From positions 85,001-149,000 of the forward strand of contig NZ_JAMXSR020000002.1 in NCBI RefSeq assembly GCF_024124765.2: a stretch of 64,000 nucleotides of DNA, read 5' to 3'. Origin of the DNA: Sphingomonas sp. H160509 (GTDB lineage Bacteria > Pseudomonadota > Alphaproteobacteria > Sphingomonadales > Sphingomonadaceae). Shown here in pieces: positions 42,455 through 50,841 of this stretch (position 1 is the first letter of the stretch; every line of letters begins with the position of its first letter). The notes under the pieces were generated by a model. That model was not told the DNA's origin, searched no databases, and saw nothing but the letters and a program-made list of their open reading frames with translations. Both the position numbers and the translations under genes were made by a program.

Positions 42455-42625
42455 ATGCGTCAATATCTAACTGCACTTTTTCGAGACTCTCGCGGAGCCA
42501 CGGCTATTGAGTACGGCTTGATTGCCGCACTTATTGCCGTTGCTGCCATCGCTGCCATGCAGGGCTTGGGCTCTAGCCTGACCAAGACGTTCAACAACGC
42601 GGCGTCGAACATGAAGGCCAGCTGA
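42455..42625 (+). CDS. Flp/Fap-type IVb pilin
   Basis: 56 residues from ATG 42455 with the strong site GGAGGAAGG. MRQYLTALFRDSRGATAIEY then GLIAALIAVAAIAAMQGLG is the classic Flp pilin: a basic leader, the G-A-T-A-I-E-Y-G-L-I cleavage motif and a hydrophobic helix. Normally it is secreted by the Tad machinery; no tad/cpa genes are in this window, so it is an orphan copy here. Confidence 0.92.
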   Translation: MRQYLTALFRDSRGATAIEYGLIAALIAVAAIAAMQGLGSSLTKTFNNAASNMKAS

Positions 42626-42665
42626 GCGTTTGCCCGAATCGGCCGGCCGCGCATAGGCTGTGCAT

Positions 42666-42812
42666 ATGATCGAATGCACGCATTTTGAGCAGGTAAAGGC
42701 GATGCCTGATGCCGAAGTGCTCGCCGCGTACGAACGGACAAACGGCGAACCCGGCAATCCAGAGGCGGACGCCTTGCTCGCGGAGTTCAAGCGACGAAAT
42801 CTCGGCGAGTGA
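42666..42812 (+). CDS. Micro-protein, family 1 copy 2
   Basis: 48 residues: MIECTHFEQVKAMPDAEVLA then AYERTNGEPGNPEADALLAE. Paralogue of 41712-41861. It ends 9 bases before the SRAP gene start, so it is probably co-transcribed with it. Confidence 0.65.
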   Translation: MIECTHFEQVKAMPDAEVLAAYERTNGEPGNPEADALLAEFKRRNLGE

Positions 42813-42821
42813 GGCGGTCCG

Positions 42822-43461
42822 ATGTGTAATCGCGCGCTTCAGCGGCGAACCTGAGACGATAACGGAGCGGTTCGGGGCACGATGGCTTACCCCAAAGCCG
42901 ATAGACAACCGCTTCAATCCCCAGGAGCTTTACCCGAAAAGTCGGGCCTACGTCGTGCGGGAGAAGGACGGCGAGCGCGGTCTTGATGTGATGAACTGGG
43001 ACATCACAGCGGGTGCCGCTCCGTGGCCCATGACGAACGTCCGCAACCTAGCGCTGCCGCAGTGGAAGGCACTTGCCGCGAAGCCAGAGAACCGTTGCCT
43101 GATCCCGTTGACGGAGTTCTGCGAATGGACCCCGCAGCCTATCGACCAGAGCGACGGCAAGAAGCCGCTCAAGGGCAAGATGTGGTTCGACGTTCTCGAT
43201 CAAGATGTGTTCGCGATCGCTGGGTTCTGGGGCCAGATTGGCAACGAACGATACTTTGCGATGGTGACGTGCAATCCGAATGAACTGGTAGCACATATCC
43301 ACCCGAAGGCTATGATTACGATACTCAAGCCGGCCGACCACGCGCAGTGGCTGTCCGGCAGATACGAGGATGTCGTCGCTCTGCAGCGGCCTTACCCGGC
43401 TGATCAGATGCGCGTCCGTGGTCCCGTTTTCCCTACTCGGAAAAGTCGTGCGAATGTGTGA
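42822..43461 (+). CDS. Second SRAP (HMCES/YedK) protein, 2-base deletion near the start
   Basis: The natural start ATG TGT AAT CGC at 42822 gives MCNR with the reactive Cys2. After GCGCGC the frame is off by two bases; adding CG gives MCNRARFSGEPETITERFG and the rest is in frame to 43461, about 213 residues. RCLIPLTEFCEW and HIHPKAMITIL are intact. It is about 70 percent similar to the copy at 36326. Either it is decayed or the CG repeat was misread. Confidence 0.8.
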
Positions 43462-43645
43462 CCTGGGAATAAGCGAGCGCGGCGTATGGTTGAAGCCCGG
43501 CACGATTGTCGCCGAGCATGGGACGCTTACGACCGACTACATCATCTCGCAGCTGGGCGATGTCATCGACGATAACGTAGCGGTTGAGGTCTGGTGCCGG
43601 GTCGCTCCTGCGGTCGATGCCATCACAAACGCGGTGCGTCAGTAG
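43454..43645 (+). CDS. Micro-protein, family 2 copy 2
   Basis: 63 residues: MCDLGISERGVWLKPGTIVA. The ATG overlaps the SRAP stop (ATGTGTGA). It is related to 42081-42257, so this small operon repeats the gene types just upstream. Confidence 0.6.
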   Translation: MCDLGISERGVWLKPGTIVAEHGTLTTDYIISQLGDVIDDNVAVEVWCRVAPAVDAITNAVRQ

Positions 43646-43652
43646 GAACAAC

Positions 43653-43766
43653 ATGAAGCTGAACATCGTACGAGTCGCAGACTGGGTCGCGATCATAATA
43701 ATCGCAGCGTTTTTGCTCTCCCTGCCGTGGCTTGTTATGCAATATCTTCCAATAGAGCGCCGATAG
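43653..43766 (+). CDS. Small membrane protein
   Basis: 37 residues, site AGTAGGAACA, 7 bases after the preceding stop. MKLNIVRVADWVAIIIIAAF continues as a single membrane helix ending MQYLPIERR. No family known. Confidence 0.55.
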   Translation: MKLNIVRVADWVAIIIIAAFLLSLPWLVMQYLPIERR

Positions 43767-43787
43767 CCGGATCATAGGTTGAGGCGT

Positions 43788-44054
43788 TCACCCAGAATAG
43801 GCGCCGGATCGGCGCAGCTGACGAACGATCCCGTTAAACGATGCCGTCACACTCTCGCTGCGCCCAATTTCATGCTCTTGCTGTGCGCCCTCCCAGAACA
43901 TTACGAGCGGCCAGCGCTCAGGGCAGTGGGCCCATAGGCAGCGCAACGCCAGGCGAACCGGCACGGTGTCGACGCGACCGTTCGACGTTTCCGCCAACGT
44001 ATCCCGAAGGATCTGGACCGCCAAGTCGACCGTGATTCGCGTTTGCCGGTGCAT
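43788..44054 (-). CDS. Small conserved hypothetical protein, copy 1
   Basis: 88 residues from ATG 44054. VRLALRCLWAHCPERWPLVM then RSESVTASFNGIVRQLRRSG closely match 49280-49567 (VRLALRCLLPHCPERWPLEL), so these are paralogues. A conserved Cys pair and the HCPERWP core suggest a defined fold; the function is unknown. Confidence 0.7.
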   Translation of the reverse strand: MHRQTRITVDLAVQILRDTLAETSNGRVDTVPVRLALRCLWAHCPERWPLVMFWEGAQQEHEIGRSESVTASFNGIVRQLRRSGAYSG

Positions 44055-44097
44055 TACCTTATGGAACGCAACGGGAACAAACTTGCAAGGATTTGAT

Positions 44098-44211
44098 ATG
44101 TCTGCACGGTGCAGGCTCTGCGTGAGCAATGATGAAGATGCCGTGATCGAGCATGTCGCAGCGTATATGTGGGAAAGTCGTATGGAGCGCGTCGAGGACC
44201 GGACGCCGTAG
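44098..44211 (+). CDS. Possible micro-protein
   Basis: 37 codons, MSARCRLCVSNDEDAVIEHV then AAYMWESRMERVEDRTP. GCAAGGATTTGAT before the ATG is a weak site. A CxxC pair is present. Low-to-moderate support. Confidence 0.4.
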   Translation: MSARCRLCVSNDEDAVIEHVAAYMWESRMERVEDRTP

Positions 44212-44546
44212 GATCAGGCAGGCGCTACGTGAAAGACTGCGTTTCGAGAGATGGCGGTCGCCGCCCAGCAGGCATTGAGGAGCTGGTCACTTCCTTACAA
44301 GTTACGCTGCATTAAGTTCTTACCAATGAAATTGCTGGCAGGGAGGCCATGTGATGGACCGGAGCTCGAGCCCGGCCGCTCGGTTAACCTCGTCCGCTCG
44401 CTAGGCTCGTACGCGCTGCACCGTCTAGCGCGCGGGCGATCTTACTCAACAAGCTGGCACATGAAGCCGTCAACGCGACGATCGACGCAACGCCACGCTG
44501 CGCAGCTTACCATGCAGACGATATGAACAGCCGCGCCCCATCAGCT
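44212..44546. other. Stretch without a supported gene
   Basis: 335 bases. One frame reads ILLNKLAHEAVNATIDATPR near 44440, which looks like protein but lacks a start and is interrupted, so it may be a relic. Confidence 0.35.
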
Positions 44547-45371
44547 TCACGGGTTGCCCGATACGCCGCAGAAGCGGCTGCTACCTTCGACGATCAGCGC
44601 ATCGATGCGCTGAGACAGCTGCTCGTCTTTGCCCTGCGCACGCGAGATCTCCGCGTTCAGATCCGTTACTGCCTGGTCGAGCGTGGCCTGCGCCGCCGTC
44701 ACCCGGCCATTGGCTGCGGCGATCTGCGCATTGGCTTCGGCGACTGCTGCTGCGGCCTCCACGGCTGCTGCCGTGATCCGGGCGTCGGCCTGCGCGACTG
44801 CGGCGTTGACCGCCGGGATCGTCACCTTTTCAAGATCGTCGAGCGACTTTAGCAGATCGGTTGCAGGCTTGGTGATGTAGAAGTTCGTCGGGTCGATATG
44901 TTCTTCCGCCGCGATCATCTCGGGCGGAAACTCGTAGAGCACCGGCAGTTTGGTGGGCGCGTTGACCGTGCCGTCTCGAATGCCGCGATATTCCTTGAGC
45001 TCGCTCTTGAACACGCCTTGTGGCGGCTGATCGGACTGCGTCGTCAGGAAGAGCGTATAGCCTTCCGGCCGCGACGCCTGCCCGCCATGATCGAGTTCCG
45101 AGCTTTGGATGGCAGCATCTCTCGGCACAGAGGGGGCACCACGTATCAGCTTCTCGACGGCGCGCATGTAAACCTCAAAAATGCCGGCGTTTTCGAGATC
45201 TTTGATACCGAAGAACTCATTCGGAAAGTCGTGGATTGACCATCGCTGAAGGTAGAGAGCGCCGCCTCGGCTGAAAATGCCAACGCCGATCTGTTCCTCA
45301 TTAAGCGGGAGCAGTGTCCATTGATTGCGGGGGAGCATGACTAGTGCGGGCAGTGGGTCGACGGGCATCAT
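44547..45371 (-). CDS. Hypothetical protein with C-terminal coiled coil
   Basis: 274 residues from ATG 45371, chosen because GGGAGG lies 4 bases upstream. The first 190 residues form an unknown globular part (LPRNQWTLLPLNEEQIGVGI, FGIKDLENAGIFEVYMRAVE). Residues about 190-265 are an Ala-rich coiled coil (AAAVAEANAQIAAANGRVTA). It could be a phage-like or structural protein, but no family is recognised. Confidence 0.65.
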   Translation of the reverse strand: MMPVDPLPALVMLPRNQWTLLPLNEEQIGVGIFSRGGALYLQRWSIHDFPNEFFGIKDLENAGIFEVYMRAVEKLIRGAPSVPRDAAIQSSELDHGGQASRPEGYTLFLTTQSDQPPQGVFKSELKEYRGIRDGTVNAPTKLPVLYEFPPEMIAAEEHIDPTNFYITKPATDLLKSLDDLEKVTIPAVNAAVAQADARITAAAVEAAAAVAEANAQIAAANGRVTAAQATLDQAVTDLNAEISRAQGKDEQLSQRIDALIVEGSSRFCGVSGNP

Positions 45372-45554
45372 TATGCCTCCCGTTCTACGGATCACCGTCT
45401 GCAAACAACCAAGCGCAGTTACAGCGCAGCCTGCTTGGCATCATCGCTCAAGCAGGCTGGAAGATGTACGAAGGCCTACAGGTTGGTTCAGCAAAAGGCT
45501 TGTTTCGCCGTCGTAGTTCCGTCTTCGCCCGATCACCGGGCCGGAGTTGGTACG

Positions 45555-45812
45555 ATGAAGCTCACAGGTTTAGCCGCCCTGGCAATGATGGCCGCTAGTG
45601 TTACCGTCCCGTCGGTTGCGGATGCGCAACGCCACTATGACCGGTCCGGTGAATACAACCAGCGCGATCGCGGCGCCTACCGCAATGCGCACGGTCAGAG
45701 CGGCCGGTATGGCAACCACAATACCCGCGTACGGCGTAACCTGCCGCAAAGCGCGTATCCCTGGCATTGCAATGACTACAAGCTGCGCCACCACATCCGT
45801 TGCCACGACTGA
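45555..45812 (+). CDS. Small exported basic protein
   Basis: 85 residues from ATG 45555. A signal peptide (MKLTGLAALAMMAASVTVPS, cleavage after ADA) is followed by QRHYDRSGEYNQRDRGAYRN and a His-rich end WHCNDYKLRHHIRCHD. Periplasmic; the two Cys and several His could bind metal. Unknown family. Confidence 0.65.
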   Translation: MKLTGLAALAMMAASVTVPSVADAQRHYDRSGEYNQRDRGAYRNAHGQSGRYGNHNTRVRRNLPQSAYPWHCNDYKLRHHIRCHD

Positions 45813-45902
45813 TGTGCCGCTTAACCGCCAGACTGGCGGACGTATAAAAGTCTGATCCGATAGCCCGTCACGCCGCAGCTGCGGTGTAGACGGGCGGTAG
45901 GG

Positions 45903-46082
45903 TCACCTCCCTCGCACAGCAGCCCGAAGGTCAATCGCTGCCTGCTCAGCCTGCTCGATCAGGCGCTCGCTGTGCCCCTGATTACGTGACCCTGAGGCCA
46001 TGTCCTCGGCAATACGCAAAACGCGCATGCCAATCGCCTCGACGTGGTCAGCGGTGGTGAGGTTCAATTGCGGCGCTGCCAT
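45903..46082 (-). CDS. Small hypothetical protein
   Basis: 59 residues from ATG 46082, preceded by the perfect site GGAGG. MAAPQLNLTTADHVEAIGMR then EDMASGSRNQGHSERLIEQA. Helical, cytoplasmic, unknown role. Confidence 0.65.
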   Translation of the reverse strand: MAAPQLNLTTADHVEAIGMRVLRIAEDMASGSRNQGHSERLIEQAEQAAIDLRAAVRGR

Positions 46083-46210
46083 GTTAACCTCCGTTGCAAA
46101 GATTGCAGCGATTGGAACCTAAGTGGCCCGTATTTCGGGCATCCCACCGAACAAGATTAGTATTCGCCAAGGTCTCGACCATTGTTGCAGTGCAGCAGAG
46201 GGAGTCGGTT

Positions 46211-46375
46211 ATGATCGCTATGTTACTCATCGCAGCGAAGTACGTGTGGGGCGCGTCCGCGGTTGCCTCGGTTGGGATCGGAGCCGCAAGCATGTGCTCA
46301 CGTCGTATCAAGGCATCGATCTTCGGTGAGCCAACAATCGAGAATACGCGCCGATATTCAGCGAACGACCAATGA
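46211..46375 (+). CDS. Small membrane-associated protein
   Basis: 54 residues from ATG 46211 with GAGGGAG upstream. MIAMLLIAAKYVWGASAVAS then VGIGAASMCSRRIKASIFGE gives one hydrophobic segment and a basic tail. Unknown. Confidence 0.5.
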   Translation: MIAMLLIAAKYVWGASAVASVGIGAASMCSRRIKASIFGEPTIENTRRYSANDQ

Positions 46376-46463
46376 ACGCTTCCATACCGTAGGACAATCG
46401 CTCGGAGCGCTACTCCTGCTTAGGGGATGACGGTGGCATGCCGCTGCGATCATCGCGGTCCGC

Positions 46464-47006
46464 TTATGCGGCAATAGGCGTATCTTGTACCGTATCCGTT
46501 CCAAGCAGCCAAGACCCAATCTTCATATTGATGCCGGCGAACGCAACCAGCACGAACTTGCCGTCGCCGTCCTTTACAACCTCGCCTGACAAACCGGCGC
46601 CGGGGCCCTCCGTAACCGTGACGGGCTGACCGATCGTGAACGCCTTCCGATGACCCATGCGAGCAGCGCGCTGGCCGCGCTCCTCGACGCGCCTTGCTTC
46701 AGCGATCTCTGCGTCGGCGATCGTCGGGATCGCGCCAAGGTAGCGGAAGACTGAGAAACTCGGATGTTCCGAGAACGGCTGTGCGGCGATCTGCGCAAGC
46801 TCATGCCGGCGGTCGGCACGGGCGAAGACAAACGTCGGCATGATCGGAGCTGCGTACTCAACGCGACCCCGGGCAGGGCCACGGCGCCGGGTCAGCGTTT
46901 GCACCGGACTCCATACGTCGAAGCCGGCCGCCTGAAGCGAGGCGACCAGCGGCAGCGTACGAGACGCTCCGGTTCGAAGAATGCACCAGTCATTTCCCCG
47001 GCTCAT
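46464..47006 (-). CDS. NusG-like transcription factor
   Basis: 180 residues from ATG 47006. The N-terminal NGN-type domain reads WCILRTGASRTLPLVASLQA, AGFDVWSPVQTLTRRRGPAR, APIMPTFVFARADRR. The C-terminal KOW motif is IGQPVTVTEGPGAGLSGEVV. Housekeeping NusG is unlikely because the gene stands alone without secE or rplK, so it is a specialised paralogue of the RfaH/LoaP kind, possibly serving a distant operon. Confidence 0.8.
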   Translation of the reverse strand: MSRGNDWCILRTGASRTLPLVASLQAAGFDVWSPVQTLTRRRGPARGRVEYAAPIMPTFVFARADRRHELAQIAAQPFSEHPSFSVFRYLGAIPTIADAEIAEARRVEERGQRAARMGHRKAFTIGQPVTVTEGPGAGLSGEVVKDGDGKFVLVAFAGINMKIGSWLLGTDTVQDTPIAA

Positions 47007-47111
47007 GAGTTCAGTCCTGCCTTTGTTCGAGAATGTCGCGGGGGGCGCACCGCTCGCCTGCCGATTTACGGCTCGTCGTGCGTTGACGGGTTCCAAACCA
47101 CGGAGATCATC

Positions 47112-47453
47112 ATGACCGACAAGAACGTGCCCGAGCCCGTCGACAATGTCAGCATCAAGTCGGGCGATGCCGATCGAACCGCTGACGGCTTCGGCAAAGG
47201 CAAGGGCTACTCCGGCGACGAATACGACAGCGCGGACCATGCGGCGGAACGCCACCTGCAGAACCGTGATGGTGCTCACAACGCAGGAGCCGACGAGCCT
47301 GCCGACGGTCGCGACATCCCGCCGGAAGCTGGCAAGCGCGCCTACATCGACAACAAAACCGGTGAAGTGCACGGTAGCGGATCGGGGGCCGGTGGTGGCA
47401 ACCCCGGCGAGGATATCGATCTCGACACGTCGCGGAGCGGTCCCGAGGACTGA
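47112..47453 (+). CDS. Acidic, disordered hypothetical protein
   Basis: 113 residues from ATG 47112, divergent from the NusG-like gene. MTDKNVPEPVDNVSIKSGDA and YSGDEYDSADHAAERHLQNR. Rich in Asp, Gly and Ala without hydrophobic core; resembles stress-induced disordered proteins. No domain known. Confidence 0.65.
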   Translation: MTDKNVPEPVDNVSIKSGDADRTADGFGKGKGYSGDEYDSADHAAERHLQNRDGAHNAGADEPADGRDIPPEAGKRAYIDNKTGEVHGSGSGAGGGNPGEDIDLDTSRSGPED

Positions 47454-47546
47454 CTTTCCAGTCTTTAAGTAATTGTAAGGATTGAAAAAGTAGATCAAAA
47501 TTAAGCTAAAAGAGCGATTTCGATCAAGGATTTGGGGGAGCAGCGC

Positions 47547-47714
47547 ATGCCAACGGACAGCAACAGCTCGAACAGCGACGAGCATCCGATCAACCGCTCT
47601 CCCTCCGACCAAGCTGATTATCTGAAAATGCTGGGACGCTGGGCCCGAGGAGATATCCCGGAGTCCGGCCCCAGCGGGGACGGCGAACGCCGAACCTCCG
47701 GCGACAACCCCTGA
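47547..47714 (+). CDS. Small hydrophilic protein
   Basis: 55 residues from ATG 47547 with GGGGGAG upstream. MPTDSNSSNSDEHPINRSPS then DYLKMLGRWARGDIPESGPS. Ser/Asn/Gly-rich; unknown. Confidence 0.5.
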   Translation: MPTDSNSSNSDEHPINRSPSDQADYLKMLGRWARGDIPESGPSGDGERRTSGDNP

Positions 47715-47734
47715 ACACGATTTAGCGGCCAAGG

Positions 47735-48300
47735 TCACGCGTGCTCCTCCAGCTTGCGCTGGTCGGCTGGCGGACCCGGTATGGCCATTCGACGGTAGCG
47801 GTCTGCGGTTGACCGACTGGCCTCCCGGGCCTCGTCCTGCGCCGCAACCTTCGTTCGCAACCGTGCCTCAATCCACGAGACTGGCTCGGCCCGGCCGGCA
47901 GCGCTGAGCAACGCTGCGTTCGTCGCCTCTTCGCCGTGAGTGTTGAACCACTTGGCGATCAGCGCTCGTGCCGACTAGGCGGACAGTCCAGCCGCTCCCA
48001 GCAGCGCAACGCCAGCGTCGAACAACGCTTTTTTTTGGACCGATCGGCGACGGTACGGCGCCCGTTACGATAGTAACGGAATCTTTCTTCTGTCCCTCTT
48101 CCCGTCCCTTGGGAGGCTCAAGTACTCCCAAAGCAGTCCCTGGAGGATCGCTGTGGGAATGCTGTTGGTCATCTTTCTGGGATCCCCACCGTTTGCTGTT
48201 CCCCTTTTTGGAGCGTTCTCGATACGAAAGTTTCTTGGCCCACGCCTCGGTCGCTTTTGTCCCATTTAACGCCCTTCGGAGCAACCTCACTCGTTCCCAC
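47735..48300 (-). pseudogene. Remnant of a DUF1376-like replication protein
   Basis: Reading minus: ALNGTKATEAWAKKLSYRER, then a shift at the A8 tract near 48030, then KALFDAGVALLGAAGLSA, an amber codon at 47975-47977, and SARALIAKWFNTHGEEATNA, VSWIEARLRTKVAAQ to a stop at 47735. The C-terminal pattern (GVALL...RxLIxKW...WIExRL) is that of phage or plasmid replication proteins with a DUF1376 N-terminus. The N-terminal domain is missing. Confidence 0.55.
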
Positions 48301-48330
48301 TTTAAAATCGATGAGACGGCTTCGCATTGG

Positions 48331-48873
48331 TTACGCAGGTCTGCCTCGCACCATGAGGACGCCTTCGAAGAGCTTGGCGACACGCTCGTTTGTCGGAACG
48401 GCCAAGGCAGCGATGATCGCGGCTTGGTTCAATCCACGCCCACCCGTTGCAGTTGCTCCGCCGGTTGCGACGAATTCCGACGTCGGCGCGGCGCCTGGTG
48501 TCGACGAGGCGGCATGGGCGTCATCGGGGGCCTGCGTAGCCTCGATCACGCGAAGGCTGTTGGCAGCGATGGCTGGGTCGACACGGATCTGGGGCATCTC
48601 CGGGGCCGGTATCTTGATCCGCGCCGAGAGCTTCTTCTCGGCATAGTAGCGGACCTTCTTTCCATAGGTCGCGTACATGCCTCGCCGGAAAACGATCAGA
48701 TCGTCCTCCGGCAGCAACTCGACTTCCTGAGGGAGCATCAGCGGCCGGCGCTGATCGAAATCTGAAGTGGAGCCGCCCCCCGCCGCCCCATGTTCCCATC
48801 GAGCGCGAGCGCGCCTTGAACGTGTAGCTGCCGAGCTGGTCCGAAATCTTCTTCGCCTCTTCTTCAAGATCGG
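48331..48873 (-). pseudogene. virD4: virD4/traG coupling-protein fragment (C-terminal)
   Basis: Starting at DLEEEAKKISDQLGSYTFKA and continuing, after removal of one base in the C6 tract at 48776-48781, as WGGGGGSTSDFDQRRPLMLP then PEDDLIVFRRGMYATYGKKV and the disordered tail to the stop at 48331. RPLMLPQEV and LPEDDLIVFRRG are C-terminal signatures of VirD4-type ATPases. The Walker motifs are absent, so the gene is dead. Confidence 0.75.
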
Positions 48874-49095
48874 TTTGATGTTCATTGTTTGCTGAAGGAC
48901 GGTCTGCCCGGTTTGTCCGGGAACCTGCGTGGTGTTGCTCCCCTCATTGGCAACCGCTCGACCGGCGATTTGCGAGGCATCTTCCAGCACCGAGATGACG
49001 AGCCCAACGCCGAAACGTGCCCAGAACTGGGTATCGACGCCGCCTGGCAACCCGGCCCGGCCAAGGCTGTCTGCTGCCGGCGACCTGCTGCACCG
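48874..49095 (-). pseudogene. virB10: virB10/trbI fragment
   Basis: Reading minus: DSLGRAGLPGGVDTQFWARF, then ISVLEDASQIAG and TVLQQTMNIKP, the C-terminal region of VirB10-type type IV secretion proteins. It joins the virD4 fragment directly, so the intervening genes were deleted. Confidence 0.7.
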
Positions 49096-49107
49096 CGTTG
49101 GCGAGAT

Positions 49108-49276
49108 GTCGTTCCCTCACCGGACCGGCCGCGGCGATGGGGCCAAGCATGCCGGATCGCCTGACCGGGGTGATGCGGGGTGGAAGCCGGAGCCGCGCAA
49201 CTGTTACTGGCCGCCGCACGCCGAGGGCATGGACCCTGAGGACGGGGTGCGCTTCAAATCGCACGACTTTCGTTGA
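49108..49276 (+). CDS. Possible small hypothetical protein
   Basis: About 55 codons from ATG 49108: MSFPHRTGRGDGAKHAGSPD, then NCYWPPHAEGMDPEDGVRFK. It stops 3 bases before the next ATG. Weak support, as part of it overlaps the virB10 flank. Confidence 0.35.
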
Positions 49277-49279
49277 GCG

Positions 49280-49567
49280 ATGGCGGAGCTCGCCCGCCAC
49301 CAGCGTGTCGTCATCGCGCTATCGGTCCATATCCTTCGGAGCGGCGTTGCCCGCTGCTCGGACGCACGCGTGGACGGCGCGGAGGTTCGCTTGGCACTTC
49401 GGTGCCTGCTGCCGCACTGCCCGGAGCGTTGGCCGCTCGAATTGTATTGGGATGCAGCGCGCCAGGAGAATGAGATCGGCAGGGCACAGGGAGTGACCGC
49501 TGCGTTCAACGGCATTGTCCGTCAGCTACGCCGTGCAGGCCGATATGAGGAAGTGCTGGATCAGTGA
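49280..49567 (+). CDS. Small conserved hypothetical protein, copy 2
   Basis: 95 residues: MAELARHQRVVIALSVHILR, VRLALRCLLPHCPERWPLEL and GVTAAFNGIVRQLRRAGRYE. Paralogue of 43788-44054 with the same HCPERWP core and end. Function unknown. Confidence 0.7.
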   Translation: MAELARHQRVVIALSVHILRSGVARCSDARVDGAEVRLALRCLLPHCPERWPLELYWDAARQENEIGRAQGVTAAFNGIVRQLRRAGRYEEVLDQ

Positions 49568-49686
49568 GAACGATGCCGCCCGCATCGTGGACTGTGGCAC
49601 CTCGAGGGTGGTGCCGGTCGGATGCTACGGGTCGATCGCGCTGACACTGCCATCTCCCCTAACCTAAGCCTCTACGTCGGCCGCAG

Positions 49687-49957
49687 TCAGCAAGATCGGG
49701 GGGCTCCCCCGCCGAGCCGCTTGACGAATTCGCGCCGTGTTATGCGGTGAATGTCGCTTTCAAACTCGATGAAGACCTCGAGGGCAGTTTCGGAATCGAG
49801 CGTATCGCGATCGGGATCGAGGAGCTGCGTCAGGGCCTCGCTGGTGATGAGGAACTCAACGACCCCTAAGTTGGTGGTACCCGTGAAACCGACGCTCGCG
49901 CGTTCGGCAACCCAGTAATAGTCCCCCCATCTCGAAACGGACGCTGGGATTGGCCAT
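49687..49957 (-). CDS. Small protein, DUF1488-like, frameshift in a G tract
   Basis: ATG 49957 is preceded by AAGGAG. MANPSVRFEMG joins DYYWVAERASVGFTGTTNLG after removal of one base in the C6 tract at 49923-49928. It then reads VVEFLITSEALTQLLDPDRD to a stop near 49687, about 89 residues. The order (W-V, F-x-I-T-x-E-A-L, then a helix with R) recalls DUF1488, but that match is only a suggestion. Confidence 0.55.
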
Positions 49958-49963
49958 GCCGGC

Positions 49964-50253
49964 TTACTCCTTGGGTGAGCTGGAAGCAGGGGAGATGGTC
50001 CGCCAGGGCTGCAATGCCTTCACCGGCAAAGGTCGTGCTGGAGGCGCCATCGATCTGCACAGGATGCTCAACCGTAAGGACAGCCGCGGCTTGGTGCTCG
50101 GGGTCCAATTCGCGCCAGTCGCGAACCGCTCGCTCGAGGTTGGTGACCTCGGCGACGTCGCTATCGCCACGTGGGACGTTCTCGAGGGACGCGCTGATCC
50201 GCCAGTTGATTTCGGGGGGTCTTGGCGCTTTCACCCCAGGTCGCTTCCGTCAT
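49964..50253 (-). CDS. Small hypothetical protein, frameshifts
   Basis: ATG 50253 starts MTEATWGESAKTP. Removing one base of the tract at 50214-50219 continues as EINWRISASLENVPRGDSDV and DWRELDPEHQAAAVLTVEHP. A further base change near 49995 (C4) would give the end HLPASSSPKE at 49964, whose stop overlaps the site of the next gene. About 95 residues, unknown family. Confidence 0.55.
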
Positions 50254-50349
50254 GATCGTCTACCTTCTCGCGTCTGGTTTCGGGCGCGATTTCGAATGTA
50301 GCCCGACAGGGCGCGTCCGTGCCAGTCCGAAGCCCACAATCCTCGATCT

Positions 50350-50556
50350 TCAAGGGCCGCGAGGGGCGACTGCGATGATATCGAGCTTGCGCAGGGCTTG
50401 TGCCATGCGTTTGGCATCGAGCAGCCCGATGCCATGTGCGCGAAAGGCGCTGGCGAGTTGTCGCTCGGTCAATGGCGCCGACACCTGATCGAGAACGGCA
50501 AGCGCTGCTGCGCGCACCTCAGGGGGTGCAGCCTTCAGGGCGTCTAGGGCTTTCAT
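50350..50556 (-). CDS. Small hypothetical protein, winged-helix-like
   Basis: 68 residues from ATG 50556 with GAGGCAGA upstream: MKALDALKAAPPEVRAAALA, APLTERQLASAFRAHGIGLL and RMAQALRKLDIIAVAPRGP. The helix-turn pattern LTERQLASAFRA resembles a small winged-helix domain. Function unknown. Confidence 0.6.
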   Translation of the reverse strand: MKALDALKAAPPEVRAAALAVLDQVSAPLTERQLASAFRAHGIGLLDAKRMAQALRKLDIIAVAPRGP

Positions 50557-50841
50557 TCTGCCTCGTGAAGGTTGCTCGGTCCAATCGGTAGACCAACAAC
50601 ATAGCCCCACGCCATTTGACTTGCACGTACCACGCTCCGCGGTGCCGGCGACCTGAAGAACAAGCCGCCACGGCCGACGCTTTGTGTGAGATTACCGGTT
50701 CTGTCGATGCCGCCAAGCAGGCATTGCATCCACCCCTGTCGAACCCAGGCAATGCGCCTTGAACCGGCTATCTCGACTGGCGACATAAGGTCGTGTATAA
50801 CGTACCGTATTGCCCTGATGGGCGCTTATATGAGACGCTAG

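Noticed and set aside
47146-47738. Long minus-strand extension of the NusG-like gene
   Set aside because: The sequence upstream of ATG 47006 is antisense to the acidic protein gene and is not NusG-like.
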